In this document: positions 15,894 to 23,958 of the stretch, piece by piece
Layout of the letters: each line of letters starts with the position of its first letter
How positions within the stretch are numbered: position 1 is the stretch's first letter
NCBI GenBank assembly: GCA_020740485.1
Contig: DYMN01000006.1
Span: 1 to 64,000, forward strand
Origin: Polaribacter sp.
GTDB taxonomy: Bacteria > Bacteroidota > Bacteroidia > Flavobacteriales > Flavobacteriaceae
Length of the DNA: 64,000 bases
Reading direction: 5' to 3'
The notes under the pieces: generated by a model
Told to the model about the DNA's origin: nothing
Database searches by the model: none
The model's input: only the letters and a program-made list of their open reading frames with translations
Position numbers and translations under genes: made by a program

Positions 15894-18026
15894 ATGTCTA
15901 TTTTAAATTTTATGAAGCGAAATTATAAATATTTGATTCCTATTGTGTTGATTGCGGGTGTGTTGTTGAGTTTTAAATTCCACAACGAGCCCGATCCGGT
16001 GAAAGATAGAGCCATTCTCGAAGTTTTAAACTATATTTTGCGAGAAGGTCATTATCAACCAAAACCTATTGACGACGCTTTTTCTAAGAATATTTACAAG
16101 GAATTTATTAAAATATTAGATCCTTCAAAGCATTATTTTTATCAATCTGATATCAATGATTTTCAAAAGTACGAAAATAAAATTGACGATCAAATTTTGA
16201 ATAATGACTTGACTTTTTTCTACACCGTTTACAATAAGTATATTCAAAGAGTGGAAGAATCAAAAGCTTTTCAAAAAGAAGCTTTAAACGAACCTATTAC
16301 ACTCACAGAGGATAAAGACTACAACTTTGATGAAGAAAAACTCTCATTTTCAAAAAACAAAAAGGAAATGCAAGAATCTTGGCGTTTGCAAATGAAAATG
16401 AGGTATTTGGGAAATTTATATGATAAAGAAACCACTGAAACTGATTTAGTAAAAAATGATTCCACTTATGTTCCAAAAACTTTTGAAACATTACAAAACG
16501 AGGCTTTAGAAGCTACCAAGAAAAACATGAACGATTTGTATGACAGATTAAAAGAATTAAATGAAGATGATTACTATGCCCTGTTTTTAAATGTTTTATC
16601 AGCTCAATTTGACCCGCACACCAATTATTTTGACCCTAAAATCAAAAAGAGTTTTGACATTTCTATGTCCGGAAAATTGGAAGGAATTGGGGCGCGATTG
16701 CAAAAAGAGGGCGAATACACCAAAGTGTTTGAACTTATTTCGGGTGGTCCCGCTTGGCGTTCCGGTGAATTGGAAGTAGGCGACATCATCTTAAAAGTAG
16801 CACAAGGCGATGAAGAACCTTTGGATATAGTAGGAATGCGTTTGGATGATGCTATTGAATTTATCAAAGGGAAAAAAGGAACGACCGTGAAATTGACTTT
16901 GAAAAAAGTAGATGGAACCATAAAAGTCATTCCAATAGTTCGTGACATTGTAGAAATTGAAGAAACTTTTGTAAAATCATCCATTGTAGAAAAAAACGGT
17001 AAAAAATACGGTATCATCAATCTACCTAAATTCTATTTTGATATGGACGGAAAGAGTTTTCACAATTCTGCCGATGATATGGAAAAAGAAATTAAAAATC
17101 TCAAGAAAGAAGGCGTGAGCGGTATTATGTTGGATTTACGCGATAATGGCGGTGGTTCGCTGAAAACAGCCATAGATATTTCAGGGTTGTTTATTGACAA
17201 AGGACCTGTGGTGCAGGTAAAATATCGCGGGGAAAAACCAACGATTAAAGACGATGAAAAATCCGGAATTTTGTGGGAGGGTCCGCTTGTGGTTTTAGTT
17301 AATGAACTTTCTGCATCCGCTTCAGAAATTGTGGCTGCCGCCCTACAAGATTACGGCAGAGCAGTAGTGGTGGGTAGCAAACAAACTTATGGAAAAGGTA
17401 CTGTACAAAATTTTTACGAACTCAATGAATACGCTAAAAACAAACAAGATTTAGGGTCATTGAAAATGACCATCCAAAAGTTTTATAGAATCAATGGTGG
17501 TTCCACTCAATTAAATGGCGTAGTGCCTGATGTTATAGTACCAACGCGTTATTCCTATTTAAAAATTGGGGAGCGTGATGAAAAATTTCCATTAGCTTGG
17601 GATAAAATAGCACCTGCAAATTACTCAAAATGGAATGGTTACGAGAATTTTGATGCCGTAGTCAATGAAAGTAGCTTAAGGGTCAATGATAATGAAACCT
17701 TTAATTTAATCAATGATAACGCAAAATGGTTGGATGAAAACCAAAAGGATAATCTCATTTCTTTAAATTATAATAAATACAAAGAAAAGATAAAAACTAA
17801 CGAGGATAAAGCCAAAACCTTTGATAAAATTAAGGAATTTAATTCCGGTTTAAACTTCAATTCGCCGGAATATGAAAAAACTTTAGTTGCCAATGACACA
17901 CTTCTTCAAAAGAAAAGAGACGATTGGCATAAAGAGTTAAGCGAAGATGTTTATGTAGATGAAGGTTTGCGTATATTAGAGTCGCTTAAAGTAAAATCCG
18001 TTGGGTCGGTTGCAATAAAACCTTAA
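15894..18026 (+). CDS. prc: Tail-specific carboxy-terminal processing protease (S41 family)
   Basis: This periplasmic protease degrades proteins with non-polar C-termini. The N-terminus has a membrane-anchor/signal segment (YKYLIPIVLIAGVLLSFKF, residues 11-29) and a long alpha-helical N-terminal domain. A PDZ domain follows at about 250-340 (GKLEGIGARLQKEGEYTKVFELISGGPAWRSGELEVGDIIL). The S41 catalytic core has DLRDNGGGSLKTAIDISGLFID, the nucleophile serine in VNELSASASEIVAAALQDYG and the catalytic lysine in GSKQTYGKGTVQ. A DUF3340-like tail completes the 710 residues. It is monocistronic, divergent from surE. Confidence 0.95.
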   Translation: MSILNFMKRNYKYLIPIVLIAGVLLSFKFHNEPDPVKDRAILEVLNYILREGHYQPKPIDDAFSKNIYKEFIKILDPSKHYFYQSDINDFQKYENKIDDQILNNDLTFFYTVYNKYIQRVEESKAFQKEALNEPITLTEDKDYNFDEEKLSFSKNKKEMQESWRLQMKMRYLGNLYDKETTETDLVKNDSTYVPKTFETLQNEALEATKKNMNDLYDRLKELNEDDYYALFLNVLSAQFDPHTNYFDPKIKKSFDISMSGKLEGIGARLQKEGEYTKVFELISGGPAWRSGELEVGDIILKVAQGDEEPLDIVGMRLDDAIEFIKGKKGTTVKLTLKKVDGTIKVIPIVRDIVEIEETFVKSSIVEKNGKKYGIINLPKFYFDMDGKSFHNSADDMEKEIKNLKKEGVSGIMLDLRDNGGGSLKTAIDISGLFIDKGPVVQVKYRGEKPTIKDDEKSGILWEGPLVVLVNELSASASEIVAAALQDYGRAVVVGSKQTYGKGTVQNFYELNEYAKNKQDLGSLKMTIQKFYRINGGSTQLNGVVPDVIVPTRYSYLKIGERDEKFPLAWDKIAPANYSKWNGYENFDAVVNESSLRVNDNETFNLINDNAKWLDENQKDNLISLNYNKYKEKIKTNEDKAKTFDKIKEFNSGLNFNSPEYEKTLVANDTLLQKKRDDWHKELSEDVYVDEGLRILESLKVKSVGSVAIKP

Positions 18027-18043
18027 TTCAACCAAAAAAAATT

Positions 18044-18083
18044 AAAGGGGCAAAAAATATTTTTTAATATTTTTTGCCCCTTT
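18044..18083. terminator. Bidirectional intrinsic terminator between prc and the next barrel gene
   Basis: A long, nearly perfect stem (AAAGGGGCAAAAAATATT / AATATTTTTTGCCCCTTT) with T-rich flank serves prc and the convergent gene at 18110. Confidence 0.85.
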
Positions 18084-18109
18084 TCTATTGTATAAAATTC
18101 GATAAAAAA

Positions 18110-19135
18110 CTATAAATCAAAGCGAACACCCATTGAAATATTTGTGGTTTCAGTGTTTTTGAAAAGCGGATGCAAATCGTATTTTATGTATAAATTAGTG
18201 TCTTGGTAACCTATTGAACCCATTAAACCATACAATAAATTGTTCGTATTGTAATCAGCACTGATCTTTTCTTTCTTTTGTTCGCGAGGCGGATCGTATT
18301 TGATAATTTGTTTGGTATTGATTCGCAAGCCGGCGTAGCCACCAAAACCTATTTTTACACTTTTATTTCTCGTCGGAATCATTTTACCATCCACTTCTTT
18401 ATTGCCTGAAAAATCAAATTCTAACCCAACGGGAACGATGATGGAGGTGTTTCTCAATTTTGATTTTTTTAAATCTTCCGAATGTGTTATTATTTGAGTA
18501 TAATCACCTGCATCTACATGATACTGATTATTAAATAGTTTCAACTCATTCCATTGAAAAGAAATACCATAAGTCAAGTTAACCAAGCTACTTTCCTTAC
18601 TGAAAGAAGTCTTGTAGCCCCAACCCAATTCTAAAAAATTAGAGTTCCAAATATCGTAAGTACTGCTGTCTAATGATTGCAATGTCCCGTCAGTCAGTGC
18701 GTTATTTAACCCAAACGCAAAAACAAGTCGGTTTTCGGTGCGTCTGTAATCATCCTCAGACTTTTTCTTCTTTTTAATGTGAATTTCAACGTTACTTTTA
18801 TCATTTTTTGGTACCGTATCAATTCTTATGTCATTTTCGAAAGCACTCACAACAATTTCTTTGGTAAACTCATTCATTATTTCGGAGCTTTCGGTGGCAA
18901 TATTTGAAATTTTTTTGCCAATATTTCCTGCAACTTCTTTTTTGAGTTCATCAGCTTTTTCCTTATCAATTTCACCTGATTCAAGTTGCTTGTCTATAAT
19001 TTTCAATTTTTCAATCAGATCATTTGCATGTAATTTAATTTCAGCATTCAAGCTATCCAATTTTTCTTTAGGATATTCTTGAGACAACAAGAAAAACGGA
19101 AATAATAAAAATGTAAATAATAGTTTTGCTTTCAT
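18110..19135 (-). CDS. Secreted coiled-coil / outer-membrane beta-barrel protein
   Basis: The 341-residue protein has signal peptide MKAKLLFTFLLFPFFLLSQ. Residues 20-110 form a charged helical segment (EKLDSLNAEIKLHANDLIEKLKIIDKQLESGEIDKEKADELKKEV) likely to be coiled coil. The rest is a barrel: LVFAFGLNNALTDG, FLELGWGYKTSF, LVNLTYGISFQWNELK, SVKIGFGGYAGLRIN, LLYGLMGSIGYQDTNLYIKYDLHPLF, and NISMGVRFDL at the C-terminus. It follows the sigma factor and its membrane partner on the same strand and may be part of their output. No specific function is recognised. Confidence 0.7.
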   Translation of the reverse strand: MKAKLLFTFLLFPFFLLSQEYPKEKLDSLNAEIKLHANDLIEKLKIIDKQLESGEIDKEKADELKKEVAGNIGKKISNIATESSEIMNEFTKEIVVSAFENDIRIDTVPKNDKSNVEIHIKKKKKSEDDYRRTENRLVFAFGLNNALTDGTLQSLDSSTYDIWNSNFLELGWGYKTSFSKESSLVNLTYGISFQWNELKLFNNQYHVDAGDYTQIITHSEDLKKSKLRNTSIIVPVGLEFDFSGNKEVDGKMIPTRNKSVKIGFGGYAGLRINTKQIIKYDPPREQKKEKISADYNTNNLLYGLMGSIGYQDTNLYIKYDLHPLFKNTETTNISMGVRFDL

Positions 19136-19245
19136 GAGTTGATTATTAGATTATTAATTATTAAGTTATTGATTATTGGACTAAACAAAGATGTTCAGTT
19201 AGCTATCGGAATCGCTATCGTTCAACTTCCAACTTCTACTATTCC

Positions 19246-19920
19246 TTACTTCAATGCAATATTCAAATCGTTTATTGTTTTTTTTGCTTTTTCAATTATT
19301 TTGGTTCTAAATCGTTTGTCTTTTTCATTTTTTATCTCGGATTCTGCCATTTTCAATAATTCATCAGGGTCTATTGTAAATTGGGTTTCAGGAAGTTCCA
19401 AGTTTTTCAGCACAGCATCGACAAGCGCTAATTCATCAGAATTTTCCACTTTGATTGCATTGGTTTCCGGTGATTTCGTTTCTTCGCTCATTACTATATC
19501 AACCGTTTGATGCTCTGTGAGCACTGGAATATATTCAGCTCTAGCTACGGGTTTGATTTGATTTGAATTCACTTGTTTTTCAGCTTGTTTTGTAATTGGA
19601 ATATTATGGGTTGAAATCTTTGTGCTGTTAGCCCTTTCTACCTGTTTCACTTCATTGGATAAAACGGGATGAGTCGGATTTAAATTGATTTCTGTTGAAG
19701 GTTCTACTACGGTAACAGGTATTTTTTCAGTATCTTGCTTGAGCACCCAAACCAATCCCAATATCATCGCAGCCGCAGCAGTAGCAATCCAATATTTATT
19801 GTTTAATTTTGGTTGCAAAGGCAATCCCGTTGCCAACTTTTGCCATGCATCCGGACTTACTTCCATCTTTCGATGATTTAAGTATTCGGCTACTTTTTTA
19901 TCAAAATTGTTATCTTCCAT
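19246..19920 (-). CDS. Membrane-anchored partner of ECF sigma factor (putative anti-sigma factor)
   Basis: The 224-residue protein has a short N-terminal cytosolic part with VSPDAWQKLATGLP (residues 18-31), one membrane helix (YWIATAAAAMILGLVWVL, about 43-60) and a Lys/Glu-rich periplasmic C-terminus. The topology and the 11-base overlap with the sigma gene match single-pass anti-sigma regulators in Bacteroidota. There is no HxxxCxxC zinc motif, so it is not a ZAS-type anti-sigma. The anti-sigma role is inferred from context. Confidence 0.7.
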   Translation of the reverse strand: MEDNNFDKKVAEYLNHRKMEVSPDAWQKLATGLPLQPKLNNKYWIATAAAAMILGLVWVLKQDTEKIPVTVVEPSTEINLNPTHPVLSNEVKQVERANSTKISTHNIPITKQAEKQVNSNQIKPVARAEYIPVLTEHQTVDIVMSEETKSPETNAIKVENSDELALVDAVLKNLELPETQFTIDPDELLKMAESEIKNEKDKRFRTKIIEKAKKTINDLNIALK

Positions 19921-20467
19921 ATTGTAATTGGTTTTGTGTGGTAAGTTGATTTTTGAGCCAAGTTCTGGCTTTGTGTAATTGGCTTTTCGAGGTGCCTTCG
20001 CTTATGTTCAGCATTTTTGCTATTTCTTGGTGATTGTATCCTTCTACGACATATAACAAAAAAACTGTTCTGTATCCCACCGGTAACGCATCCAAAAAAT
20101 GTTGAATGGCTTCTATTTCTAATGAGCTGTCACTGAAATCACCGGATGTTACATTCAAATCTTCTGTACTTTCCGTCCATTCAAAACTGCGTTTGCGAAG
20201 GAATGATATGGACTCGTTGATCATGATTTGCTTGATCCAGACTTTCAGATTTTTACTGCTGTCAAATTGTTCCAAATTTTGAAATACTTTAGTAAAACCG
20301 ATAATCATCGTATCTTCTGCAAAATGAAAATCACTAATGTATTGCCTACAAATACTGAGCATCTGCGGTGCAAACCTGTCGAAAAGTTCTTTTTGAGCCA
20401 ATCGGTCTTGACGGATGGCGCTTTTGATTAAAGAATTTTCTGTATTGGGTAATTTTATGATTTTCAT
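19910..20467 (-). CDS. ECF-type RNA polymerase sigma factor
   Basis: The start is placed at the ATG giving MKIIKLPNTENSLIKSAIRQDRLAQKELFDRF; the upstream track start adds 15 arginine-rich residues without family similarity. Region 2 is visible (ELFDRFAPQMLSICRQYISDFHFAEDTMIIGFTKVFQNLEQFD), then region 4 with helix-turn-helix LPVGYRTVFLLYVVEGYNHQEIAKMLNISEGTSKSQLHKARTWLK. It directs transcription of a small regulon, probably including the downstream membrane partner. Length 185. The gene overlaps its partner by 11 bases. Confidence 0.9.
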   Translation of the reverse strand: MKIIKLPNTENSLIKSAIRQDRLAQKELFDRFAPQMLSICRQYISDFHFAEDTMIIGFTKVFQNLEQFDSSKNLKVWIKQIMINESISFLRKRSFEWTESTEDLNVTSGDFSDSSLEIEAIQHFLDALPVGYRTVFLLYVVEGYNHQEIAKMLNISEGTSKSQLHKARTWLKNQLTTQNQLQYGR

Positions 20468-20521
20468 TGAAAAACGGTTTGCGAATAGGCGCAGTGGCAT
20501 ATTTCGGGACACAAAACTGTC

Positions 20522-20610
20522 AATATACTACAAAAGTTGATGCGAGGTCTAAAGTTAAATTAACCACTTCACCCGCCATTGATCCAAACGCCTGTTAACT
20601 GCTGTATTTA
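20522..20610 (-). repeat. Cassette-border-like element downstream of the MBL gene
   Basis: On the minus strand it reads GCAGTTAACAGGCGTTTGG, then an ATGGCGGGTGAAGTGGTT stretch, ending in a TTTTGTAGTATATT segment. Part of it (GCAGTTAAC...GGTGAAGT) recurs in the opposite orientation at 21311-21350 on the other side of the MBL gene. It is GC-richer than its surroundings and non-coding. Confidence 0.45.
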
Positions 20611-21291
20611 TTAATAGGGAATTGTCAATATCATTCCTTGTTTGTCCAAAAGTGTAATTCTTTCAGGACTTGAATTTTGTATTTTTTGGTTTGGATATAA
20701 ATGATAAACGCCAATTTTCTTTGAATCAATTATTAATTCTTTTTCAGCTGCGTCCAACAGAATCCAATATGGAATAAACGCCCAATCAATACCTTTAACC
20801 ACAGAAACAGTCTCAGCATTTTCAGTATCGCCTGATAGGTAAATCTTTTTTCCGTGCCAAGTTACAACATAAGATCTGTGCCTGATTGAAAATCTATGTT
20901 TTGTTTTTAGGATTTCAATATCAAATTCAGGTATAGACTTGGCAAAATCTTTTAGTTTTCTATTTTGCCATTGAGTGAATTTTCTTCCATTTTTATTTCT
21001 AATTATTTCATTCATATTTTTTGCAGAATAATGATCTTTATGCTTATGAGTGAAAATAAAGGTAGAGTTTTCAACTACGCTATCTAATTCCTTTTGGTGA
21101 TAAGTCATATATCCATATGCACCAGATTTATAAGGGAAGTCAAAATATATACTTGTTTGCCCAGCGGTCATATGTAATCCGCAATTGCCAATGAAACGAA
21201 TCTTTATTTCATTGTTTTGACAAAAACCATAATTGGAAACAAACAGCAAAATTAGTGTTCCAATGAATGATATTTTTTTACATTTTTCCAT
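20611..21291 (-). CDS. Secreted MBL-fold metallohydrolase
   Basis: The 226-residue protein has a signal peptide (ending NYGFCQ) and a beta-lactamase-like fold. The metal site FTHKHKDHYSAKN (residues 79-91) fits HxHxDH, and later ligands are likely in KTKHRF and YLSGDTEN. The family resembles UlaG/YcaM-like or L-ascorbate-6-phosphate-lactonase-type hydrolases only at the fold level; the substrate is unknown. It is flanked by inverted copies of a GTTAAC-containing sequence, suggesting an acquired cassette. Confidence 0.75.
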   Translation of the reverse strand: MEKCKKISFIGTLILLFVSNYGFCQNNEIKIRFIGNCGLHMTAGQTSIYFDFPYKSGAYGYMTYHQKELDSVVENSTFIFTHKHKDHYSAKNMNEIIRNKNGRKFTQWQNRKLKDFAKSIPEFDIEILKTKHRFSIRHRSYVVTWHGKKIYLSGDTENAETVSVVKGIDWAFIPYWILLDAAEKELIIDSKKIGVYHLYPNQKIQNSSPERITLLDKQGMILTIPY

Positions 21292-21299
21292 TTTATCGT

Positions 21300-21456
21300 T
21301 GTTTTAATATTGCAGTTAACGCTTGGTGTAGGCGATGTGGTGGTGAAGTTATCACTTCATTTTTAGTTTGGAACTGACTTTTATTAAAAGCACTGACCTT
21401 TGATTTAGCACTGAAATCGCTATTTTTTAGACGCTCTGTTTTAGCGGTTCGTACTT
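21300..21456. repeat. Cassette-border-like element between MBL and transglutaminase genes
   Basis: The plus strand has GCAGTTAACGCTTGGTGTAG, then GGTGGTGAAGTTATCACTTC, followed by AGCACTGACCTTTGATTTAG and ATCGCTATTTTTTAGACGCTC. The 60-codon track ORF across it looks like a by-product of repetitive sequence. It resembles the element at 20522 in inverted orientation. Confidence 0.4.
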
Positions 21457-22590
21457 TTATTCGGGTTTTGTCCAAAATAAATTTGGATTGTTCGTTTTAT
21501 AATGAATAAATTTTACACCTGTTTTTGTGTTGATTTCCTCGCTTTTTTGCGGATTTTGTACAATACCGTCTAATGGCAGTAATTCAACATACGTTATTTC
21601 TTTACCATTTTTCTGTGTTTCAGTGTCATATTCGCTAATAAGTGGCGCTTCTATGCGATATAAATTTTTTGACATATATTTTTCAAGATAATCTTCTTTA
21701 GTCTGCAAATTTTCTCTATTCCAATTTGCATCTGCGTTAAGAACCAAAGGTTGTCCATTAACAAGTCTTTCTCTAACTTCTTTTATTCCTAATAAGTTTC
21801 CCTTTTCGTCCATTACATATGCGTCAAAAGTAGGATCAATCCAAATCCATTTTTCTAACTCTTTACTATAAACCATATTTATTACGTGGCAGTCGTCAAA
21901 TTCTGTTTCTTTCGGCATACAAGTAATATATCTGGATTTCATACCCATTGAAAGATAACATTCGTTTAAAATTGTGGCTAACATTCTGCAATTCACGCCT
22001 CTGTTTTCCACTTTACAAACATTGATTAGGTCAATAGCGTTTTTTAGAGTCGGATTTTCAGAACCCCCATCGTGTTTTACAATGTTATGTACCCAATGTA
22101 GTAAATTGAAAATTTGAGTAAGTTCGCTTCCTTTTCCTGCAATAGAATCTAATTTTAAATCTTGTCTGATTCTTTGTAAGTTTGGATTATCTGCGGATTG
22201 ATATGTGAATTTTGGAATAAAACGATTGTCAGAATATTCATATTTTCCTGCATTTTTTATAATTTCTAATCGTGAAGGTTCATATTTTATCTGTGTTCTT
22301 GCAGAATCCTTACCGTTTAGTAATATAATAAAATCGTATTGTTTTTTAGGTTTTATTTTAAAGGAAATAGAGTCAATGTCTGTGTAAAATGTAACCTTTT
22401 TTGCAGAAGTTGTATAAACGTCTAATTTTTCCTCTGGAACAATTCTCCACGCACTTTTTTGTGTTTTATTGTCCTCCTTAATGTCAACGATTGTAGAATT
22501 TGCTTTGATAATTGGTAATTTTTTTTGAGCAAAAGCTGTTTGACCAGTGAGAATTAAAAAAAGTAAAGTAAAATAAATTGCCTGTTTCAT
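21457..22590 (-). CDS. Secreted transglutaminase-like (papain-fold) protein
   Basis: The 377-residue protein has signal peptide MKQAIYFTLLFLILTGQTAFAQ, a beta-rich region and a transglutaminase-core domain at about residues 165-270. The catalytic triad is readable as Cys in NRGVNCRMLATIL, His in DDCHVINMVYS and Asp in WIWIDPTFDAYV. Such domains act as proteases, peptide N-glycanases or cross-linkers; the sequence does not decide. It is flanked by GTTAAC-containing sequence at both ends and is unrelated to the surrounding housekeeping genes. Confidence 0.8.
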   Translation of the reverse strand: MKQAIYFTLLFLILTGQTAFAQKKLPIIKANSTIVDIKEDNKTQKSAWRIVPEEKLDVYTTSAKKVTFYTDIDSISFKIKPKKQYDFIILLNGKDSARTQIKYEPSRLEIIKNAGKYEYSDNRFIPKFTYQSADNPNLQRIRQDLKLDSIAGKGSELTQIFNLLHWVHNIVKHDGGSENPTLKNAIDLINVCKVENRGVNCRMLATILNECYLSMGMKSRYITCMPKETEFDDCHVINMVYSKELEKWIWIDPTFDAYVMDEKGNLLGIKEVRERLVNGQPLVLNADANWNRENLQTKEDYLEKYMSKNLYRIEAPLISEYDTETQKNGKEITYVELLPLDGIVQNPQKSEEINTKTGVKFIHYKTNNPNLFWTKPE

Positions 22591-22712
22591 TTTGTAAATT
22601 TATGTTTATTCTGTTTTTATTTGCTGCTGTTCGTTCAGCCTGACCGTTAACATACCTATATACGCAAAAACCTTGCAAAGGGTTGCCTGAGTAAAGAAAA
22701 AAAATACTTTTT

Positions 22713-23222
22713 TTATTCTAAAATGTATAAATCTAAAAAATCTGCAGTTTGAGATGAATTTAATCGCAATGTAAATCCTTCATTTTCTAAAATTATTTTA
22801 CCTCCTTTTGAATAAGCCAGAGCCAAAACAGGAAGTTTAGTTTGGGAACGGGTTATCAATAAAAAATGCCGCATTAATCGATGGGACAATTTCTTACCAC
22901 GAAATTCAGGGTGTAAAGCGATTTCAGAGATATAAATGCCTTTTGGATGAATGGGGTCGATGTCAGCAGCATTAATTTCGCTTTCTTTTATTTTCCCATT
23001 TAACAATAGCTCAAAGCCATTTTCATTTAAATACCAATAACTCAATGCTCCGATTAAAGTTTCATTTTCAAATAAACCGATGATACCTTGATTAAATTTT
23101 AACCACCAAGACCTTTGAATTTCAGTAGGAACAGCCGATTTCCCAAAACAAATTTGATACAGGCGGTCTACGGTTTCAAATTCGTAAATAGTAGTAATGA
23201 ATTTGGTATGATAATGGGACAT
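22713..23222 (-). CDS. GNAT-family N-acetyltransferase
   Basis: The 169-residue protein has a GNAT core: ENETLIGALSYWYLNENG (strands 2-3), GIYISEIALHPEFRGKKLSHRLMRHFLL (acetyl-CoA-binding P-loop, about 97-122) and ENEGF near the C-terminus. The acceptor substrate is unknown. It starts one base after the thioredoxin lipoprotein gene stops and is presumably cotranscribed with it. Confidence 0.8.
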   Translation of the reverse strand: MSHYHTKFITTIYEFETVDRLYQICFGKSAVPTEIQRSWWLKFNQGIIGLFENETLIGALSYWYLNENGFELLLNGKIKESEINAADIDPIHPKGIYISEIALHPEFRGKKLSHRLMRHFLLITRSQTKLPVLALAYSKGGKIILENEGFTLRLNSSQTADFLDLYILE

Positions 23223-23223
23223 T

Positions 23224-23751
23224 CTAATCTAAATAAGAATGTTTATACCCTTCGTTTTTTAGGATTTTTAAAATGTCTTTTTCCAAAGTTTCGCGTGCGT
23301 ACTCCACATAACGATTGATTTCTTTTCCGTCTTTGTAAAATATAAATGTGGGCACATTGGTAATTTCAAGCCCTTCTTGTTCATTTCCCGGTGATTTTTT
23401 CTCACGATTTACTGTGATCATTTCCAAGTTTTTATAATTAAAGCCGGATTGATCTAAAATCTTGTAAAATTGGGGAACTTCCCTCCTACTATCGCCACAC
23501 CAAGTGCCCATGACGGCTTTGATTTTTACTCCTTTTAATAAAGGTTTGATTTGTTCTAAAATCATAGTGTCCGGTTGATACGAATTGTATTCAGTTTCAA
23601 ACCATTCTCCAAAGGGAGCTTGTTGGAAATTGGATTTTTGAGCTAACCCAACCAAATTTCCTTTTTCGTCTACTTTGGCAGTATTTACTATTTTAGGACT
23701 GCATGAAATAACAAAGAGTATTGCAAAAATTAATAAAACAGATTTTGTCAT
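23224..23751 (-). CDS. Thioredoxin-family lipoprotein
   Basis: The 175-residue protein has a lipoprotein signal (LFVISC, lipid-modified Cys about residue 17) and a thioredoxin fold. The redox site position carries VMGTWCGDSRREVPQFYKIL, so only one cysteine occupies the place of CxxC (WCGDS), and the cis-proline follows in ITNVPTFIFYKDGKEI. A single Cys argues for a peroxidase, reductant-sensor or chaperone role rather than classic disulfide exchange. It lies upstream of the GNAT gene, which follows after one base. Confidence 0.8.
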   Translation of the reverse strand: MTKSVLLIFAILFVISCSPKIVNTAKVDEKGNLVGLAQKSNFQQAPFGEWFETEYNSYQPDTMILEQIKPLLKGVKIKAVMGTWCGDSRREVPQFYKILDQSGFNYKNLEMITVNREKKSPGNEQEGLEITNVPTFIFYKDGKEINRYVEYARETLEKDILKILKNEGYKHSYLD

Positions 23752-23920
23752 TATTTTTAAATTTAGGAACTGTTACGAAATAACATGGTTATTTATATTT
23801 TATAAAAAACTTATAATTAGCTATTTACTTTATAACTTTACAAACTCTTAGTAGTTTGTTTTTTCTAAGTTTTTTAGAATACTCAAAATTACATAAAGTT
23901 TGGGATTTGAAAATTGGAAT

Positions 23921-23952
23921 TTGATTTTTTTTACATTATTTGATTATTTTTG
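23921..23952 (+). promoter_or_regulatory. Bacteroidota-type promoter of the polyprenyl synthase gene
   Basis: A -33 TTG (23921-23923), 21-base spacer and -7 box TATTTTTG (23945-23952) match the TTG-N19-21-TAnnTTTG pattern. The ATG lies only seven bases past the -7 box, so the mRNA may be almost leaderless. Confidence 0.6.
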
Positions 23953-23958
23953 TAGCCA

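Noticed and set aside
16625-17020. 131-codon antisense ORF inside prc
   Set aside because: It is a shadow of the well-supported prc frame with no domain resemblance. The same reasoning applies to other antisense track lines inside mfd, thrA, pgi and the cytochrome gene.
20522-21360. Integron attC sites
   Set aside because: GTTAAC cores do not fit GTTRRRY/RYYYAAC and no integron integrase is present; kept only as cassette-like borders.
21293-21475. 60-codon ORF on the minus strand
   Set aside because: It overlaps the end of the transglutaminase gene and covers the repeat-like border element; composition and lack of any domain suggest chance.
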